Assembly (NCBI GenBank): GCA_964569015.1
Contig: CAZMSN010000004.1
Coordinates: 20,808-84,807 of the forward strand
Source: CAYQEC01 sp964569015
GTDB lineage: Bacteria; Actinomycetota; Acidimicrobiia; Spongiisociales; UBA5794
DNA length: 64,000 nt
Reading direction: 5' to 3'
Shown: positions 54,035 to 61,846 of the stretch, in pieces
Layout: the number at the start of each line of letters is the position of its first letter
Numbering within the stretch: the first letter of the stretch is position 1
Made by a program: the position numbers and the translations under genes
Notes under the pieces: generated by a model
The model's input: the letters and a program-made list of their open reading frames with translations, nothing else
The model's database searches: none
Told to the model about the DNA's origin: nothing

Positions 54035-54633
54035 TCAGAGCATGCTGGAGAGCTGACGCATATAGGCATGCCACCACGGGGGCAGGTCGTCGATTCGGGC
54101 GACGCCATCGTAGAGGCCCTCACCCGTCTCGTTGCCCGTGACGAGGGCGAGGCGGGCTCGGACAGCGAATCTCAGGCGCTCGACGAGGGCGGTGCCGAAC
54201 GTGCTCACCACCTGTTCGCGGGCTTGTGCCTGTTCGCGGGCTTGTGCCTGTTCGCGGGCTTGTGCCTGCTGGCGTAGCTGGAGCTGGTCACCGGAGGAAT
54301 CGCCCGGTGTCTCGCCGTNNNNNNNNNNNNNNNNNNNNNNNNNNNNNNNNNNNNNNNNNNNNNNNNNNNNNNNNNNNNNNNNNNNNNNNNNNNNNNNNNN
54401 NNNNNNNNNNNNNNNNNNGCCTGCTGGCGTAGCTGGAGCTGGTCACCGGAGGAATCGCCCGGTGTCTCGCCGTCGACGACACAGTCGCGGTCCCGGGTCT
54501 GGTTCCGGTCCATCCCGCCGACGCCTTGCTGATTCCCTGATGCTTCGTCGGCGGGGCCGGACGCCGCACTCGCCGGGACTGCTATCACGCCGACCAGTAG
54601 CGCCACCGCCACGATGAGGGCTGTTCTCTTCAT
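54035..54633 (-). CDS. small secreted protein with QAQARE repeats, interrupted by an assembly gap
   Basis: The gene starts at ATG 54633 with AGGAGG 4 nt upstream and encodes a signal peptide (MKRTALIVAVALLVGVIAVP) and an acidic, Asp/Gly/Gln-rich region. It then runs into 100 N. The 55 bases on both sides of the gap are identical. If one copy and the N are removed, the frame continues without a break through three QAQARE repeats, FGTALVERLRFAVRARLALV and PPWWHAYMRQLSSML to TGA at 54035, giving 147 residues. The consistent frame supports this reconstruction. Function unknown; it leads the ECF sigma operon. Confidence 0.65.
54211..54264. repeat. 18-bp tandem repeat x3
   Basis: Three perfect copies of cctgttcgcgggcttgtg (54211-54228, 54229-54246, 54247-54264). 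On the minus strand they encode QAQARE in the secreted protein gene. The array ends where the 55-bp gap-flanking duplicate begins, so it probably caused the assembly break. Confidence 0.95.
54264..54318 (+). repeat. 55-bp sequence duplicated across the gap, left copy
   Basis: Identical base for base to 54419-54473. The length of 55 equals a common assembler k-mer size, which points to contig-end overlap and not to a real duplication. Confidence 0.9.
54319..54418. other. scaffold gap, exactly 100 N
   Basis: A run of exactly 100 N, the usual placeholder for a gap of unknown size. Given the identical flanks, the true distance is probably negative (overlap) or covers only a few extra 18-bp repeats. 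Confidence 0.98.
54419..54473 (+). repeat. 55-bp sequence duplicated across the gap, right copy
   Basis: Identical to 54264-54318. Collapsing the two copies restores one open frame on the minus strand. Confidence 0.9.
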
Positions 54634-54726
54634 TGATCCTCCTGTGGGGCTCTTCGTCGGTAGAGACGCCGTCACAGGCGGCGATTCGACGCGATCGTTC
54701 CCGGCATCTCGAATGCCGGACGGCCG

Positions 54727-54732
54727 TAACCT
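54727..54732 (+). promoter_or_regulatory. -10 box TAACCT of queG (leaderless)
   Basis: TAACCT lies 7 nt before ATG 54740 with no ribosome binding site between, again suggesting transcription from the start codon. Confidence 0.45.
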
Positions 54733-54739
54733 GCGTGGC

Positions 54740-55852
54740 ATGGCGCTGCAGGACGGTATGCGCGAAACGGCTATCCGCCAGGGATGTGCCGGATTCGGGG
54801 TGTGCAGCACGGATCCGTTCACCGAGGCCGCCGAGGAGATCAGGCGGCGCAAGGCCTCCGGGCTGAGCGGTGACCTGGCCTTCACGTACCGGAACCCGGC
54901 GCGTGCGACGGATATCCGGACTTCGTTCCCGTGGGCGAGATGGCTCGTCGTCGCGGCCTGGAGCTATCTCCCGGGAGCGGGTGATCCGGGTCCGCCGCAG
55001 CCCGGCACCGGTCGTGTCGCCCGCTTTGCCACCAGCGATCACTACCGCGGCCTTCGGCGGGCACTGACTGCGCTGCGCGATCGCCTGCACGACGAGGGAC
55101 ATCGGGCCGAGATCCTCGTCGACGACAACCGGCTCGTCGATCGGGCGGCCGCCGTGAGGGCCGGCGTCGGCTGGTGGGGCAAGAGCACCATGGTCCTCGA
55201 CCCGCGGCATGGACCATGGCTCCTCCTCGGGAGCGTCGTGACCGACGCTCCTCTCACACCCACCGATCCCATGATCCGAGACTGCGGAACCTGCACGGCG
55301 TGTCTGACGGCGTGCCCCACCGGGGCCCTCGTCGCCCCGGGCGTGCTCGATGCTCGTCGCTGCCTGGCACATTGGTCGCAGGTCCCGGGCGTGATCCCGC
55401 GGGTCTTTCGACCGGCGATGGGGGACCGGATCTACGGCTGCGACGCCTGCCTCGACGCCTGCCCGCCCGGAAGGAAGCTGCTGGCTCGGGCCTCGATTCC
55501 CCGAGGACGAGTCGATCTCGTCGAGTTGTTGAGGTCGGACGATGCGACGCTGATGGGGGCATTCAGGCACTTCTACGTGCCGCAGCGGAACCCGAGGTAC
55601 CTGCGCCGCAACCTCCTGGTCGCTCTCGGCAATGCCGGAGGCGAGGACGCTCCGGAAGTACTCGCCGGGTACCTGGACGATCCCGACTGGCTGCTCAGGG
55701 CCCACGCCGCTTGGGCCGTCGGCGTCGGCGGGGCAGCCGGAGCGACGCGACGTCTCGCCGTTGCCCGGCGGGGGGAGCGGCACCCGGCTGTCCGCCTGGA
55801 GATCGAGATGGCGATGGACGACACGGCGTCGGCCGGACGGCGTCTACGCTGA
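54740..55852 (+). CDS. queG: epoxyqueuosine reductase
   Basis: A 370-residue cobalamin and iron-sulfur enzyme for the last step of queuosine tRNA modification. The catalytic Asp134 is in NRLVDRAAAVRAGVGWWGKST. Cluster cysteines are Cys182, 185, 188, 192 (CGTCTACLTACP) and Cys208, 234, 237, 241 (YGCDACLDACP). A HEAT-like C-terminal part (about 290-350, LLVALGNAGGEDAPEVL) contacts tRNA in homologues. ATG 54740 is used because it starts the conserved region and follows a -10 box. No other que gene is present. Confidence 0.93.
   Translation: MALQDGMRETAIRQGCAGFGVCSTDPFTEAAEEIRRRKASGLSGDLAFTYRNPARATDIRTSFPWARWLVVAAWSYLPGAGDPGPPQPGTGRVARFATSDHYRGLRRALTALRDRLHDEGHRAEILVDDNRLVDRAAAVRAGVGWWGKSTMVLDPRHGPWLLLGSVVTDAPLTPTDPMIRDCGTCTACLTACPTGALVAPGVLDARRCLAHWSQVPGVIPRVFRPAMGDRIYGCDACLDACPPGRKLLARASIPRGRVDLVELLRSDDATLMGAFRHFYVPQRNPRYLRRNLLVALGNAGGEDAPEVLAGYLDDPDWLLRAHAAWAVGVGGAAGATRRLAVARRGERHPAVRLEIEMAMDDTASAGRRLR
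55845..55850 (+). promoter_or_regulatory. possible -10 box TACGCT before the small membrane protein gene
   Basis: TACGCT overlaps the very end of queG, 40 nt before ATG 55891, and matches the TACnCT form seen before other genes in this part of the window. Confidence 0.3.
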
Positions 55853-55890
55853 CGGGGCATTGGGCCCAGCCACGATCGCCTGGAGGTCTC

Positions 55891-56193
55891 ATGGTCACCG
55901 TCTCCGCCGTCGCTCTCGCCGTCGGGCTGCTCGCCCTCCTGTCGTGGGTGGCGGCTTCGGTGATCGGCACCTCGGTGGAAGGCTGGTCCTGGCTGGATCC
56001 GGAGACCCGTTTTGGCGCAGCGGGACGGTCCGTCGTGGCCGGTCTGGTCGGTTTCGGCATGGGCGGGCTGTCCGCCTCCTATGCCGGATGGTCGCAGCTC
56101 GCCGCGTTGGCCGCAGCGCTGGTGGGCGCCGGAGGCGCTTGGGCCGTTGCTCATTTCCTCGGTCCTTCCGCCGCAGGTCGAGAAACCGAGTGA
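55891..56193 (+). CDS. small membrane protein
   Basis: A 100-residue protein with three predicted hydrophobic helices (about 3-28, 46-64 and 70-92: VTVSAVALAVGLLALLSW; VVAGLVGFGMGGLSA; LAALAAALVGAGGAWAVAHFL). GGAGG stands 5 nt before the ATG. Its stop overlaps the start of the phosphoesterase gene by one base. No family recognised. Confidence 0.75.
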   Translation: MVTVSAVALAVGLLALLSWVAASVIGTSVEGWSWLDPETRFGAAGRSVVAGLVGFGMGGLSASYAGWSQLAALAAALVGAGGAWAVAHFLGPSAAGRETE

Positions 56194-56945
56194 TGCGCCT
56201 GGTCGCGGACGTCCACGGCGCGTCCTCGGCGCTGCGCCGAGTCGCCGTCGGGGCTCGGCCACTCCTCGTGCTCGGCGATCTCATCAACTTCATCGACTAC
56301 CGCTCCTTTGAAGGCATCGTTGCCGATGTCTCGGGGAAGGAGTTCGTGACCGAGATGGTGCGGCTCCGCCGGGCGGAAGGCTTCGCGGCTGCCGGCCGTC
56401 TCTGGCATCGTGAGCAAGCGAGGCGCAAGGAGGAGTTGAGCTCCTGCTATGAGAGCGCGATCGAAGCTGCCTACATCGACGTGTGCGCCGCTCTCAAGGG
56501 AGCAGACGCCTACGTGACCTACGGCAACGTGGACCGCCCCGATCTGTTGGAGCGTCACCTCCCACCGGGGGTGGTGTTCGTCGAGGCGGGTGTGATCGAC
56601 GTCGACGGGCTCACTGTCGGCATCGTCGGCGGGGGCCTGACGAGCATCGGCATACCTGGAGAGATCACGGAGGACGAGATGGCAGACCGTCTCAACGGCT
56701 TGGGACCGGTGGACGTTCTCTGCACCCATGTTCCCCCGGCGATCGGACCCTTGGCGCAGGACGTCATCGGCGGCCGGCAGAAGGGCTCGGCCGCGATCGT
56801 CGACTATCTCGAACGTGCCCGGCCCGGGTTTCACTACTTCGGTGACGTTCACCAGCCGCGAGCCACGTCATGGAGGGTCGGTGGCACTCTGTGCCGGAAC
56901 CTTGGCTACTTTCGGGCTACCGGGCGGGGATTCGACCATGGCTGA
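56193..56945 (+). CDS. calcineurin-like metallophosphoesterase
   Basis: A 250-residue phosphoesterase. Metal-binding blocks are visible in order: Asp6 and His8 (ADVHG), LVLGDL, YGNVDRPD (GNxD), CTHVPP and FGDVHQP (GDxHxP). The insert between GDL and GNVD is helical and longer than usual. No signal peptide. Substrate unknown. It overlaps the methyltransferase gene by 8 bp. Confidence 0.87.
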   Translation: MRLVADVHGASSALRRVAVGARPLLVLGDLINFIDYRSFEGIVADVSGKEFVTEMVRLRRAEGFAAAGRLWHREQARRKEELSSCYESAIEAAYIDVCAALKGADAYVTYGNVDRPDLLERHLPPGVVFVEAGVIDVDGLTVGIVGGGLTSIGIPGEITEDEMADRLNGLGPVDVLCTHVPPAIGPLAQDVIGGRQKGSAAIVDYLERARPGFHYFGDVHQPRATSWRVGGTLCRNLGYFRATGRGFDHG

Positions 56946-57672
56946 CAGGGTGGATCTCGAGGCGCTGGCCGATGGATACGAGCACAGGCCGGCGTCGGAG
57001 GCGGCGTTGCGTCGGCACCGTCGGGCCGCCGCCGAGGCGGATCTAAGGCGCGGCGACTGGGCAGTCGACGTTGGGGGTGGAACGGGCGTACACGCCGCCG
57101 AGTGGGTCCGCTGCGGGTATCAGGCCGTCGTGGTCGATCCGAGCCGTGGAATGCTACGCCGGGCCGCAACGCGCCGCGGGGTGATCATCGTGGCGGGCCG
57201 CGCCCAAGCGCTGCCGTTCGCCTCGGAGACGGTTGGACTGGTCTACTTCCACCTCTCGATCCACTACGGGGATTGGGAGGTCGCCGTCGACGAGGCACTC
57301 CGGGTACTGCGCCCGGGAGGGGAGTGCTGGGTGTGGACGTTGGGAGCGGAGCACCGTCGAGATTCGTTCCTCACACGGTGGTTTCCTTCGGTGGCTTTCA
57401 TCGACGCAGCGCGGTTCCCTGCTCCCGATGCCCTGGCGGAGCGCTTCGCGGCTGGGGGAGGAAACGTGACCCGAGAGCGCGAGATCGAAGTGAGAGAGCG
57501 GCCGGCCGGGGAATGGATCGAAGCAGTCGAATCCGGTTTCGTGAGCACCCTTCAGCTGCTCACGCCCGAGGAACTGCGCGCCGGCGTCGAGGAGTTCGAA
57601 GCGATCCACCCGGATCGTTCCACGATCGTGCGGTATCGGCTGCTCTTCGACGTGCTCCGCACGCGCAAGTGA
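56938..57672 (+). CDS. class I SAM-dependent methyltransferase
   Basis: A 244-residue methyltransferase of the UbiE/Methyltransf_11 type. SAM motif I is VDVGGGTGVHAAEW, the acidic residue follows in VVVDPSRGM, and post-motifs are VGLVYFHLSIHYGDW and EALRVLRPGGECWVWT. Its substrate cannot be read from sequence. It lies between the phosphoesterase and SRPBCC genes and is translationally coupled to the former. Confidence 0.87.
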   Translation: MADRVDLEALADGYEHRPASEAALRRHRRAAAEADLRRGDWAVDVGGGTGVHAAEWVRCGYQAVVVDPSRGMLRRAATRRGVIIVAGRAQALPFASETVGLVYFHLSIHYGDWEVAVDEALRVLRPGGECWVWTLGAEHRRDSFLTRWFPSVAFIDAARFPAPDALAERFAAGGGNVTREREIEVRERPAGEWIEAVESGFVSTLQLLTPEELRAGVEEFEAIHPDRSTIVRYRLLFDVLRTRK

Positions 57673-57676
57673 CCGC

Positions 57677-57682
57677 TACGCT
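57677..57682 (+). promoter_or_regulatory. possible -10 box TACGCT before the SRPBCC gene
   Basis: TACGCT begins 4 bp after the methyltransferase stop and 35 nt before ATG 57717, so the SRPBCC-ArsA pair could be transcribed on its own. Confidence 0.35.
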
Positions 57683-57716
57683 TGCGGGAGCAACCGCGGC
57701 GACGAATGGATCGGAA

Positions 57717-58157
57717 ATGGGCATGGAAGGGACCGTGCAGAGCATCGAGGTCTCGGCTCCAGGAGACAAGGTCTTCGAGATAGCGCTCGACCTCGATTCC
57801 TATCCCGAGTGGGCCACCGGCGTGAAACAGGTCGACGTCCTCGAAGAGGACGAACAGGGCCGTCCCACCAGGGTCGCTTTCATCACCGACGCCATGATCA
57901 AAGAGATCTCCTACGTGCTCCGCTACCGGTACGACCTCGACAACGGCTTCTCGTGGGACGCCGAGCCGGGCTCCGACATCAAAGCGATGGACGGCAGCTA
58001 TCGCTTCAGCGAGCTCGACAACGGCGGGACCGAGGTGCTCTACGCCCTCCGGGTCGAGCCGGCGTTCACCGTTCCCGGTTTCCTTCGACGTCAGGCCGAG
58101 AAGCAGATCGTCTCCAGCGCCTTACGCGGACTGAAGAAGCGAGCCGAGAGCATGTGA
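57717..58157 (+). CDS. SRPBCC (polyketide cyclase/dehydrase-like) protein
   Basis: A 146-residue helix-grip lipid-binding fold protein. It has the family pattern: APGDKVFEIALDLDSYPEWATGVKQVDVLEED near the N-terminus, a beta-sheet core, and the long C-terminal helix LRRQAEKQIVSSALRGLKKRAES. These proteins bind hydrophobic ligands. A GTG at 57669 that overlaps the methyltransferase stop is an alternative start (162 residues). The stop overlaps the ATG of the ArsA gene, so the two products are probably made together. Confidence 0.85.
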   Translation: MGMEGTVQSIEVSAPGDKVFEIALDLDSYPEWATGVKQVDVLEEDEQGRPTRVAFITDAMIKEISYVLRYRYDLDNGFSWDAEPGSDIKAMDGSYRFSELDNGGTEVLYALRVEPAFTVPGFLRRQAEKQIVSSALRGLKKRAESM

Positions 58158-59326
58158 TGCGGGTCATCCTCATCACAGGCAAGGGCGGAGTGGGAAAGAC
58201 GACGGTTGCTGCCGCGACTGCGGTGCGAGCCGCCGAGCTCGGCCACCGCACTCTCGTGATGTCGACCGACCAGGCGCATTCTCTCGGTGATGCTTTCCTG
58301 TGTGATCTCGGAGACCGTCCGACCGAGATCCTCCCCGGGCTCTCCGGGCAGCAGATCGACGCCCAGCAGCGCCTCGAGGACTCGTGGGGTGAGGTGCGCA
58401 CGTATCTGACCGAGATCTTCGGCTGGTCCGGGCTCAAGGGAGTCGAGGCCGAGGAACTCACGGTGTTCCCCGGGATGGACGAGATCTTCTCCCTGGTCGC
58501 GGTGCGAGAGCATGCCCGCTCGGGTGAGTTCGACTGCATCGTGGTCGACTGCGCGCCGACGGCCGAGACGCTGCGACTCCTCAGCCTGCCGGAGGTGCTG
58601 TCGTGGTACATGGAGAAGCTGTTCCCCGTCGGCCGCCGCGTCGCCAAGGTGATGCGGCCCGTGGTCACCCGGGTGACGTCCATTCCCGTGGCGGACGACC
58701 GGGTGTTCTCGGCCGTGAGCCGCTTCTACGAGCGGCTCGACGGGATCCGCGAGATCCTCGGTGATCCGGAGGTGACGAGCGCCCGGCTCGTGATGAACCC
58801 GGAACGCATGGTCATCTCCGAGGCGCGCCGCACCTACACCTACCTCGGGCTCTTCGGCTATGCGGTCGATTCAGCCATTGTGAACCGGGTGCTGCCCGAT
58901 GTCGTCGCCGATCCCTATTTCGATCGCTGGCGTGAGATCCAGCAGGAGCACCTCGATGTCATCGAGGAAGGCTTCGCCGACGTCGACGTGCGCCGGCTCA
59001 GACTGTTCGAAGAGGAGATGGTCGGACTGGATCGGCTCCGGCGAGTGGGCCAGGAGCTCTACGGCGATACCGATCCGGTCGACCGACTCTCCAAGGGGAT
59101 GCCGTTCCGAGTCGAGGACGAGGGTGAGGACGTGGTGCTGGTGATGTCGGTGCCCTTTGCCGAGAAGGAGGACGTGGACGTGATGCGCCACGGCGACGAG
59201 TTGCTCATCACGGTGGGACCGTACCGGCGCTCGTTCGTGCTCCCCGACTCTCTCAAGCGCCGCCAAGTGCGCCGGGCCAGGTTTCGTGACGGGACGTTGC
59301 GGGTAACGTTCGGACTGGGGAGTTGA
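58157..59326 (+). CDS. ArsA/Get3-family ATPase with C-terminal HSP20-like domain
   Basis: A 389-residue single-lobe P-loop ATPase. The deviant Walker A GKGGVGKTT (residues 8-16) with the signature lysine, switch I STDQAHSLGDAF and switch II VVDCAPTAETLRLLSLPE are those of ArsA/Get3. The last ~75 residues (MPFRVEDEGEDVVLVMSVPF...DELLITVGPYRRSFVLPD) match the ArsA-associated HSP20-like beta-sandwich domain. The CxxC of arsenite or Get3 zinc sites is absent. Coupling with an SRPBCC protein suggests handling of hydrophobic cargo, which is inference. Confidence 0.9.
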   Translation: MRVILITGKGGVGKTTVAAATAVRAAELGHRTLVMSTDQAHSLGDAFLCDLGDRPTEILPGLSGQQIDAQQRLEDSWGEVRTYLTEIFGWSGLKGVEAEELTVFPGMDEIFSLVAVREHARSGEFDCIVVDCAPTAETLRLLSLPEVLSWYMEKLFPVGRRVAKVMRPVVTRVTSIPVADDRVFSAVSRFYERLDGIREILGDPEVTSARLVMNPERMVISEARRTYTYLGLFGYAVDSAIVNRVLPDVVADPYFDRWREIQQEHLDVIEEGFADVDVRRLRLFEEEMVGLDRLRRVGQELYGDTDPVDRLSKGMPFRVEDEGEDVVLVMSVPFAEKEDVDVMRHGDELLITVGPYRRSFVLPDSLKRRQVRRARFRDGTLRVTFGLGS

Positions 59327-59335
59327 GGAGCGGCG

Positions 59336-59542
59336 ATGGAAGAGCAGCCCGAGCTACGTGAGGCGGTGATGCTCGGGTTCCGGCGGGCGAGCCTGCACTG
59401 GATCCAGGCGGGCTACGAGCTGGTGGCCGGCCTCAGCGCCTTTCTCGACGAGGTCGCCAAGGTGCACCACGAGGAACAGTCGCACCAGGCGGGCGAATCC
59501 GGCTCGGATGACGAGGGGCTCACCCGTATCGAGCTGGAGTGA
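59336..59542 (+). CDS. small hypothetical protein after ArsA
   Basis: A 68-residue acidic protein. An amphipathic helix (REAVMLGFRRASLHWIQAGYELVAGLSAFLDEVAKV) is followed by a disordered, Glu/Ser-rich tail. GAGGAG stands 6 nt before ATG 59336, 9 bp after the ArsA stop. The pattern resembles small proteins that follow ArsA-like genes in actinobacteria. No function known. Confidence 0.75.
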   Translation: MEEQPELREAVMLGFRRASLHWIQAGYELVAGLSAFLDEVAKVHHEEQSHQAGESGSDDEGLTRIELE

Positions 59543-59598
59543 GGCCGTACCCTCGATCGCCCGGAGGCCGGCTCGGGCGCTCTGACGGTGCGAGCTGA

Positions 59599-59604
59599 TA
59601 CGCT
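59599..59604 (+). promoter_or_regulatory. possible -10 box TACGCT of the ROK kinase gene
   Basis: TACGCT lies 42 nt before ATG 59647, just before the 18-bp direct repeat. Confidence 0.35.
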
Positions 59605-59640
59605 GCCGCGGCGACGGAAGACGCCGCGGCGACGGAAGGC
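59605..59640 (+). repeat. direct repeat, 18-bp period x2, in the leader of the ROK kinase gene
   Basis: The unit gccgcggcgacggaag (16 bases identical) occurs at 59605-59620 and 59623-59638, separated by two bases. The second copy contains the GGAAGG that can serve as ribosome binding site for ATG 59647. It may be a recent local duplication or a regulator site. Confidence 0.8.
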
Positions 59641-59646
59641 GCAGAC

Positions 59647-60591
59647 ATGACCACCACCATCGGGATCGACCTCGGCGGCACGAAGCTGCTGGCCGTACGT
59701 CTCGAAGATGGCGAGGTGGTGGCGCGTGAGCATTTCACGACGCCGGGAGAAGCCACGGAATTGGTGAGCGGGGCGCTGGCGGCGATCCGGGAAGTCTGGG
59801 GGAACGGCGTTGACGCCGTCGGCGCCGGGGTGGCCGGCCTGGTGCAGTATCCCGAGGGAGTCTTCGTGTGGGGCCCTCACGTCGCCGGAACGTCCGTGCG
59901 TCTGCGATCGGAGCTGGAGGCGGAGCTGGAGGTGCCGGTCGTCGTGGACAACGACGCCAACACGGCTGCCTGGGCGGAGTTGCAGCGAGGCGCCGCGGTG
60001 GGCTGCGACGACATGCTGCTGGTGACCTTGGGGTCGGGCATCGGGGGCGCCATCGTCATCGACGGCCGGGTCCATCGTGGTTCGACGTTCGCCGGGGAAT
60101 GGGGCCACATGCTCTATCAGGAGCACGGTCTGCTGTGCGACTGTGGCAAGCAGGGATGCTGGGAGACCGTGGCGTCGGGCCCCGCCCTGGTGCGTCTGGC
60201 ACGGGAGTTCATCACGCTCAACCCGGACGGGCAGCTGGCGCATCGCCTCCGTGACGAGGCGCTCACCGGAGAGGCGATCACCCGAGCCGCTGACGCCGGC
60301 GACGAGTCGGCTCGCGGTCTCGTCGCCCAGGTGGGAGCGGCACTGGGGCGTGGCCTGTGCAGCCTCATCGCCATCCTCGATCCGCAGATGATCGTCGTGG
60401 GAGGAGGGCTCGGATCGATCGGCGAATCTTTGCTCGGGCCGGCAAGGAGAGTGGCCGCCGATGCGCTGCACGGCGGGGCGCACCGGACGCTGCCTCCGAT
60501 CCTGGTGGCGGAGTTGGGTCCGGAGGCGGGAGCGATCGGCGCCGCCCTGCTCGCCGAGGATCGTGTGAGAGGTCGTCTCGTCCTCGACTGA
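59647..60591 (+). CDS. ROK-family sugar kinase, probably glucokinase
   Basis: A 314-residue kinase. The N-terminal phosphate loop IGIDLGGTKLLAV, catalytic Asp103 (VVVDNDANTAAW), ATP-contacting LGSGIGGAIV and EWGHM, and the ROK zinc motif CDCGKQGCWE (Cys164, Cys166, Cys171) are all present. There is no N-terminal DNA-binding domain, so it is an enzyme and not a ROK repressor. Closest by motif to actinobacterial glucokinases. Confidence 0.92.
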   Translation: MTTTIGIDLGGTKLLAVRLEDGEVVAREHFTTPGEATELVSGALAAIREVWGNGVDAVGAGVAGLVQYPEGVFVWGPHVAGTSVRLRSELEAELEVPVVVDNDANTAAWAELQRGAAVGCDDMLLVTLGSGIGGAIVIDGRVHRGSTFAGEWGHMLYQEHGLLCDCGKQGCWETVASGPALVRLAREFITLNPDGQLAHRLRDEALTGEAITRAADAGDESARGLVAQVGAALGRGLCSLIAILDPQMIVVGGGLGSIGESLLGPARRVAADALHGGAHRTLPPILVAELGPEAGAIGAALLAEDRVRGRLVLD

Positions 60592-60610
60592 GCGAGGCCG
60601 GTGACTGCGG

Positions 60611-60616
60611 TACTCT
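60611..60616 (+). promoter_or_regulatory. possible -10 box TACTCT of the DUF1232 gene
   Basis: TACTCT lies 17 nt before GTG 60634; GGAGG between them gives a short leader with a ribosome binding site. Confidence 0.4.
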
Positions 60617-60633
60617 TGTAGTCGGAGGTCACC

Positions 60634-61077
60634 GTGAGTACGACGAGCAACATCCCACCGGTTCCTGAACCCGCCGCAGACGGGCATCGTCTCGACACCC
60701 GGGCTGCCATGGATGCCCGATCGCGGGCAGACATTGTCAGAGAAGGCGTCATGCTCCTGCCCAATCTCGGCAAGCTGCTGTTTCGCCTCATGCGCGATCC
60801 GCGAGTGCCCCGCCGCCGCAAGATCGTCATGGGGATCGCCGTGCTCTACCCCCTCGTGCCCATGGATCTGATCCCCGACTCGATTCCGGTTCTCGGGCAG
60901 CTCGATGATGTCCTGGTGCTGGCGTTCGGCATCAAGTACCTTCTCGACGGAGCGCCGGCGGAAGTGATCGCACGGCACTGGGATGGCACCGATGACGCCC
61001 TCGACGTGGTGGCGGCGCTGGTCGAGTGGGGAGCCGACATGGTGCCGGGGCCGGTTCGCAGGCTGGCGGGACGATGA
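60634..61077 (+). CDS. DUF1232 (YkvA-like) membrane protein
   Basis: A 147-residue protein with the DUF1232 core RRRKIVMGIAVLYPLVPMDLIPDSIPVLGQLDDVLVLAFGIKYLL (about 62-106), containing the hallmark YxxxPxDLIPDxxPxxGxxDD pattern. One or two membrane-associated helices. GGAGG is 5 nt before GTG 60634. Function unknown. It overlaps the next gene by 4 bp (ATGA). Confidence 0.85.
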   Translation: MSTTSNIPPVPEPAADGHRLDTRAAMDARSRADIVREGVMLLPNLGKLLFRLMRDPRVPRRRKIVMGIAVLYPLVPMDLIPDSIPVLGQLDDVLVLAFGIKYLLDGAPAEVIARHWDGTDDALDVVAALVEWGADMVPGPVRRLAGR

Positions 61078-61781
61078 GCGCCGGGAGGGCGGTTCTCGGA
61101 CTCGGCCTGATTGCCGCCGGAGTGCTGTACGTGCTCGACAACGCCGGAACCCTCGATGCCGGCGAGACCATCGGCCGCTGGTGGCCGCTGGTGATCATCG
61201 CGCTCGGCCTGCTGCAACTCCTGATCGACCGTCACACCTGGCTCGGTTCGACGATCCTCATCACGATTGGCCTGGTCCTACTCGGGACCCGCCAGGGATG
61301 GCTCGGCGGTTCGGCCTGGTCGCTCGTATTCGCCGCTCTCCTCGTTGTCCTCGGGATTCGCCTGCTCACTGTGGGACGAGGCCACGACAGCGAGCCTTCC
61401 GGTATCGCCGCTGTTCCCGTCACCGCTGACGAGAGAGCCCGTGTCGACGCGGTGGCGGTGTTCTCGAGTCGCCGTGTCGGCAGTGCTTCTGCCGCATTCA
61501 CCGGCGGCGACGTCACCGCGGTGCTCGGTAGCCTGGATGTCGACCTCACCGAGGCGACGCTGGCACCGGGCGCTCGCATCGTCGCCACCGTGATCCTGGG
61601 CGGAGTCAACGTGCTGGTGCCACAGGGCTGGAGTGTCGACATCTCCGGCACGCCGATCCTGGGCGGGTGGGACAACACGACTCGACGCGACGCCGTGGGT
61701 CCCGACGCCCCGGTGTTGGAGATCAGCGCCGTCACCATTCTGGGCGGGCTGGAGGTGCGGCACATCGAGCGTTGGTCGTGA
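61074..61781 (+). CDS. LiaF-like membrane protein (cell-wall stress response type)
   Basis: A 235-residue protein with four hydrophobic helices in the first ~105 residues (VLGLGLIAAGVLYVLD; WWPLVIIALGLLQLLI; STILITIGLVLLG; SLVFAALLVVLGIRLL). The C-terminal beta-helix-like domain has VAVFSSRRVGSASAAFTGGDVTAVLGSLDVDLTEA and ATVILGGVNVLVPQGWSVD, the pattern of the LiaF/DUF2154 C-terminal domain. In Bacillus LiaF inhibits a cell-envelope stress two-component system; no such system is adjacent here. Confidence 0.83.
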   Translation: MSAGRAVLGLGLIAAGVLYVLDNAGTLDAGETIGRWWPLVIIALGLLQLLIDRHTWLGSTILITIGLVLLGTRQGWLGGSAWSLVFAALLVVLGIRLLTVGRGHDSEPSGIAAVPVTADERARVDAVAVFSSRRVGSASAAFTGGDVTAVLGSLDVDLTEATLAPGARIVATVILGGVNVLVPQGWSVDISGTPILGGWDNTTRRDAVGPDAPVLEISAVTILGGLEVRHIERWS

Positions 61782-61819
61782 GCGAAGCCGCCATCGTCTG
61801 CAGAGTGGCTGGCGCGCAC

Positions 61820-61825
61820 TAGCCT
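61820..61825 (+). promoter_or_regulatory. possible -10 box TAGCCT of the aminotransferase gene
   Basis: TAGCCT lies 21 nt before ATG 61847, leaving a short leader that contains GAGGAGG. Confidence 0.35.
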
Positions 61826-61846
61826 CCGGCCCGCGAGGAGGATTCC

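Noticed and set aside
54211..54473. The duplicated sequence around the gap considered as a transposon or attachment site
   Set aside because: The two 55-bp copies flank only N and match a k-mer overlap; there is no recombinase and no inverted repeat.
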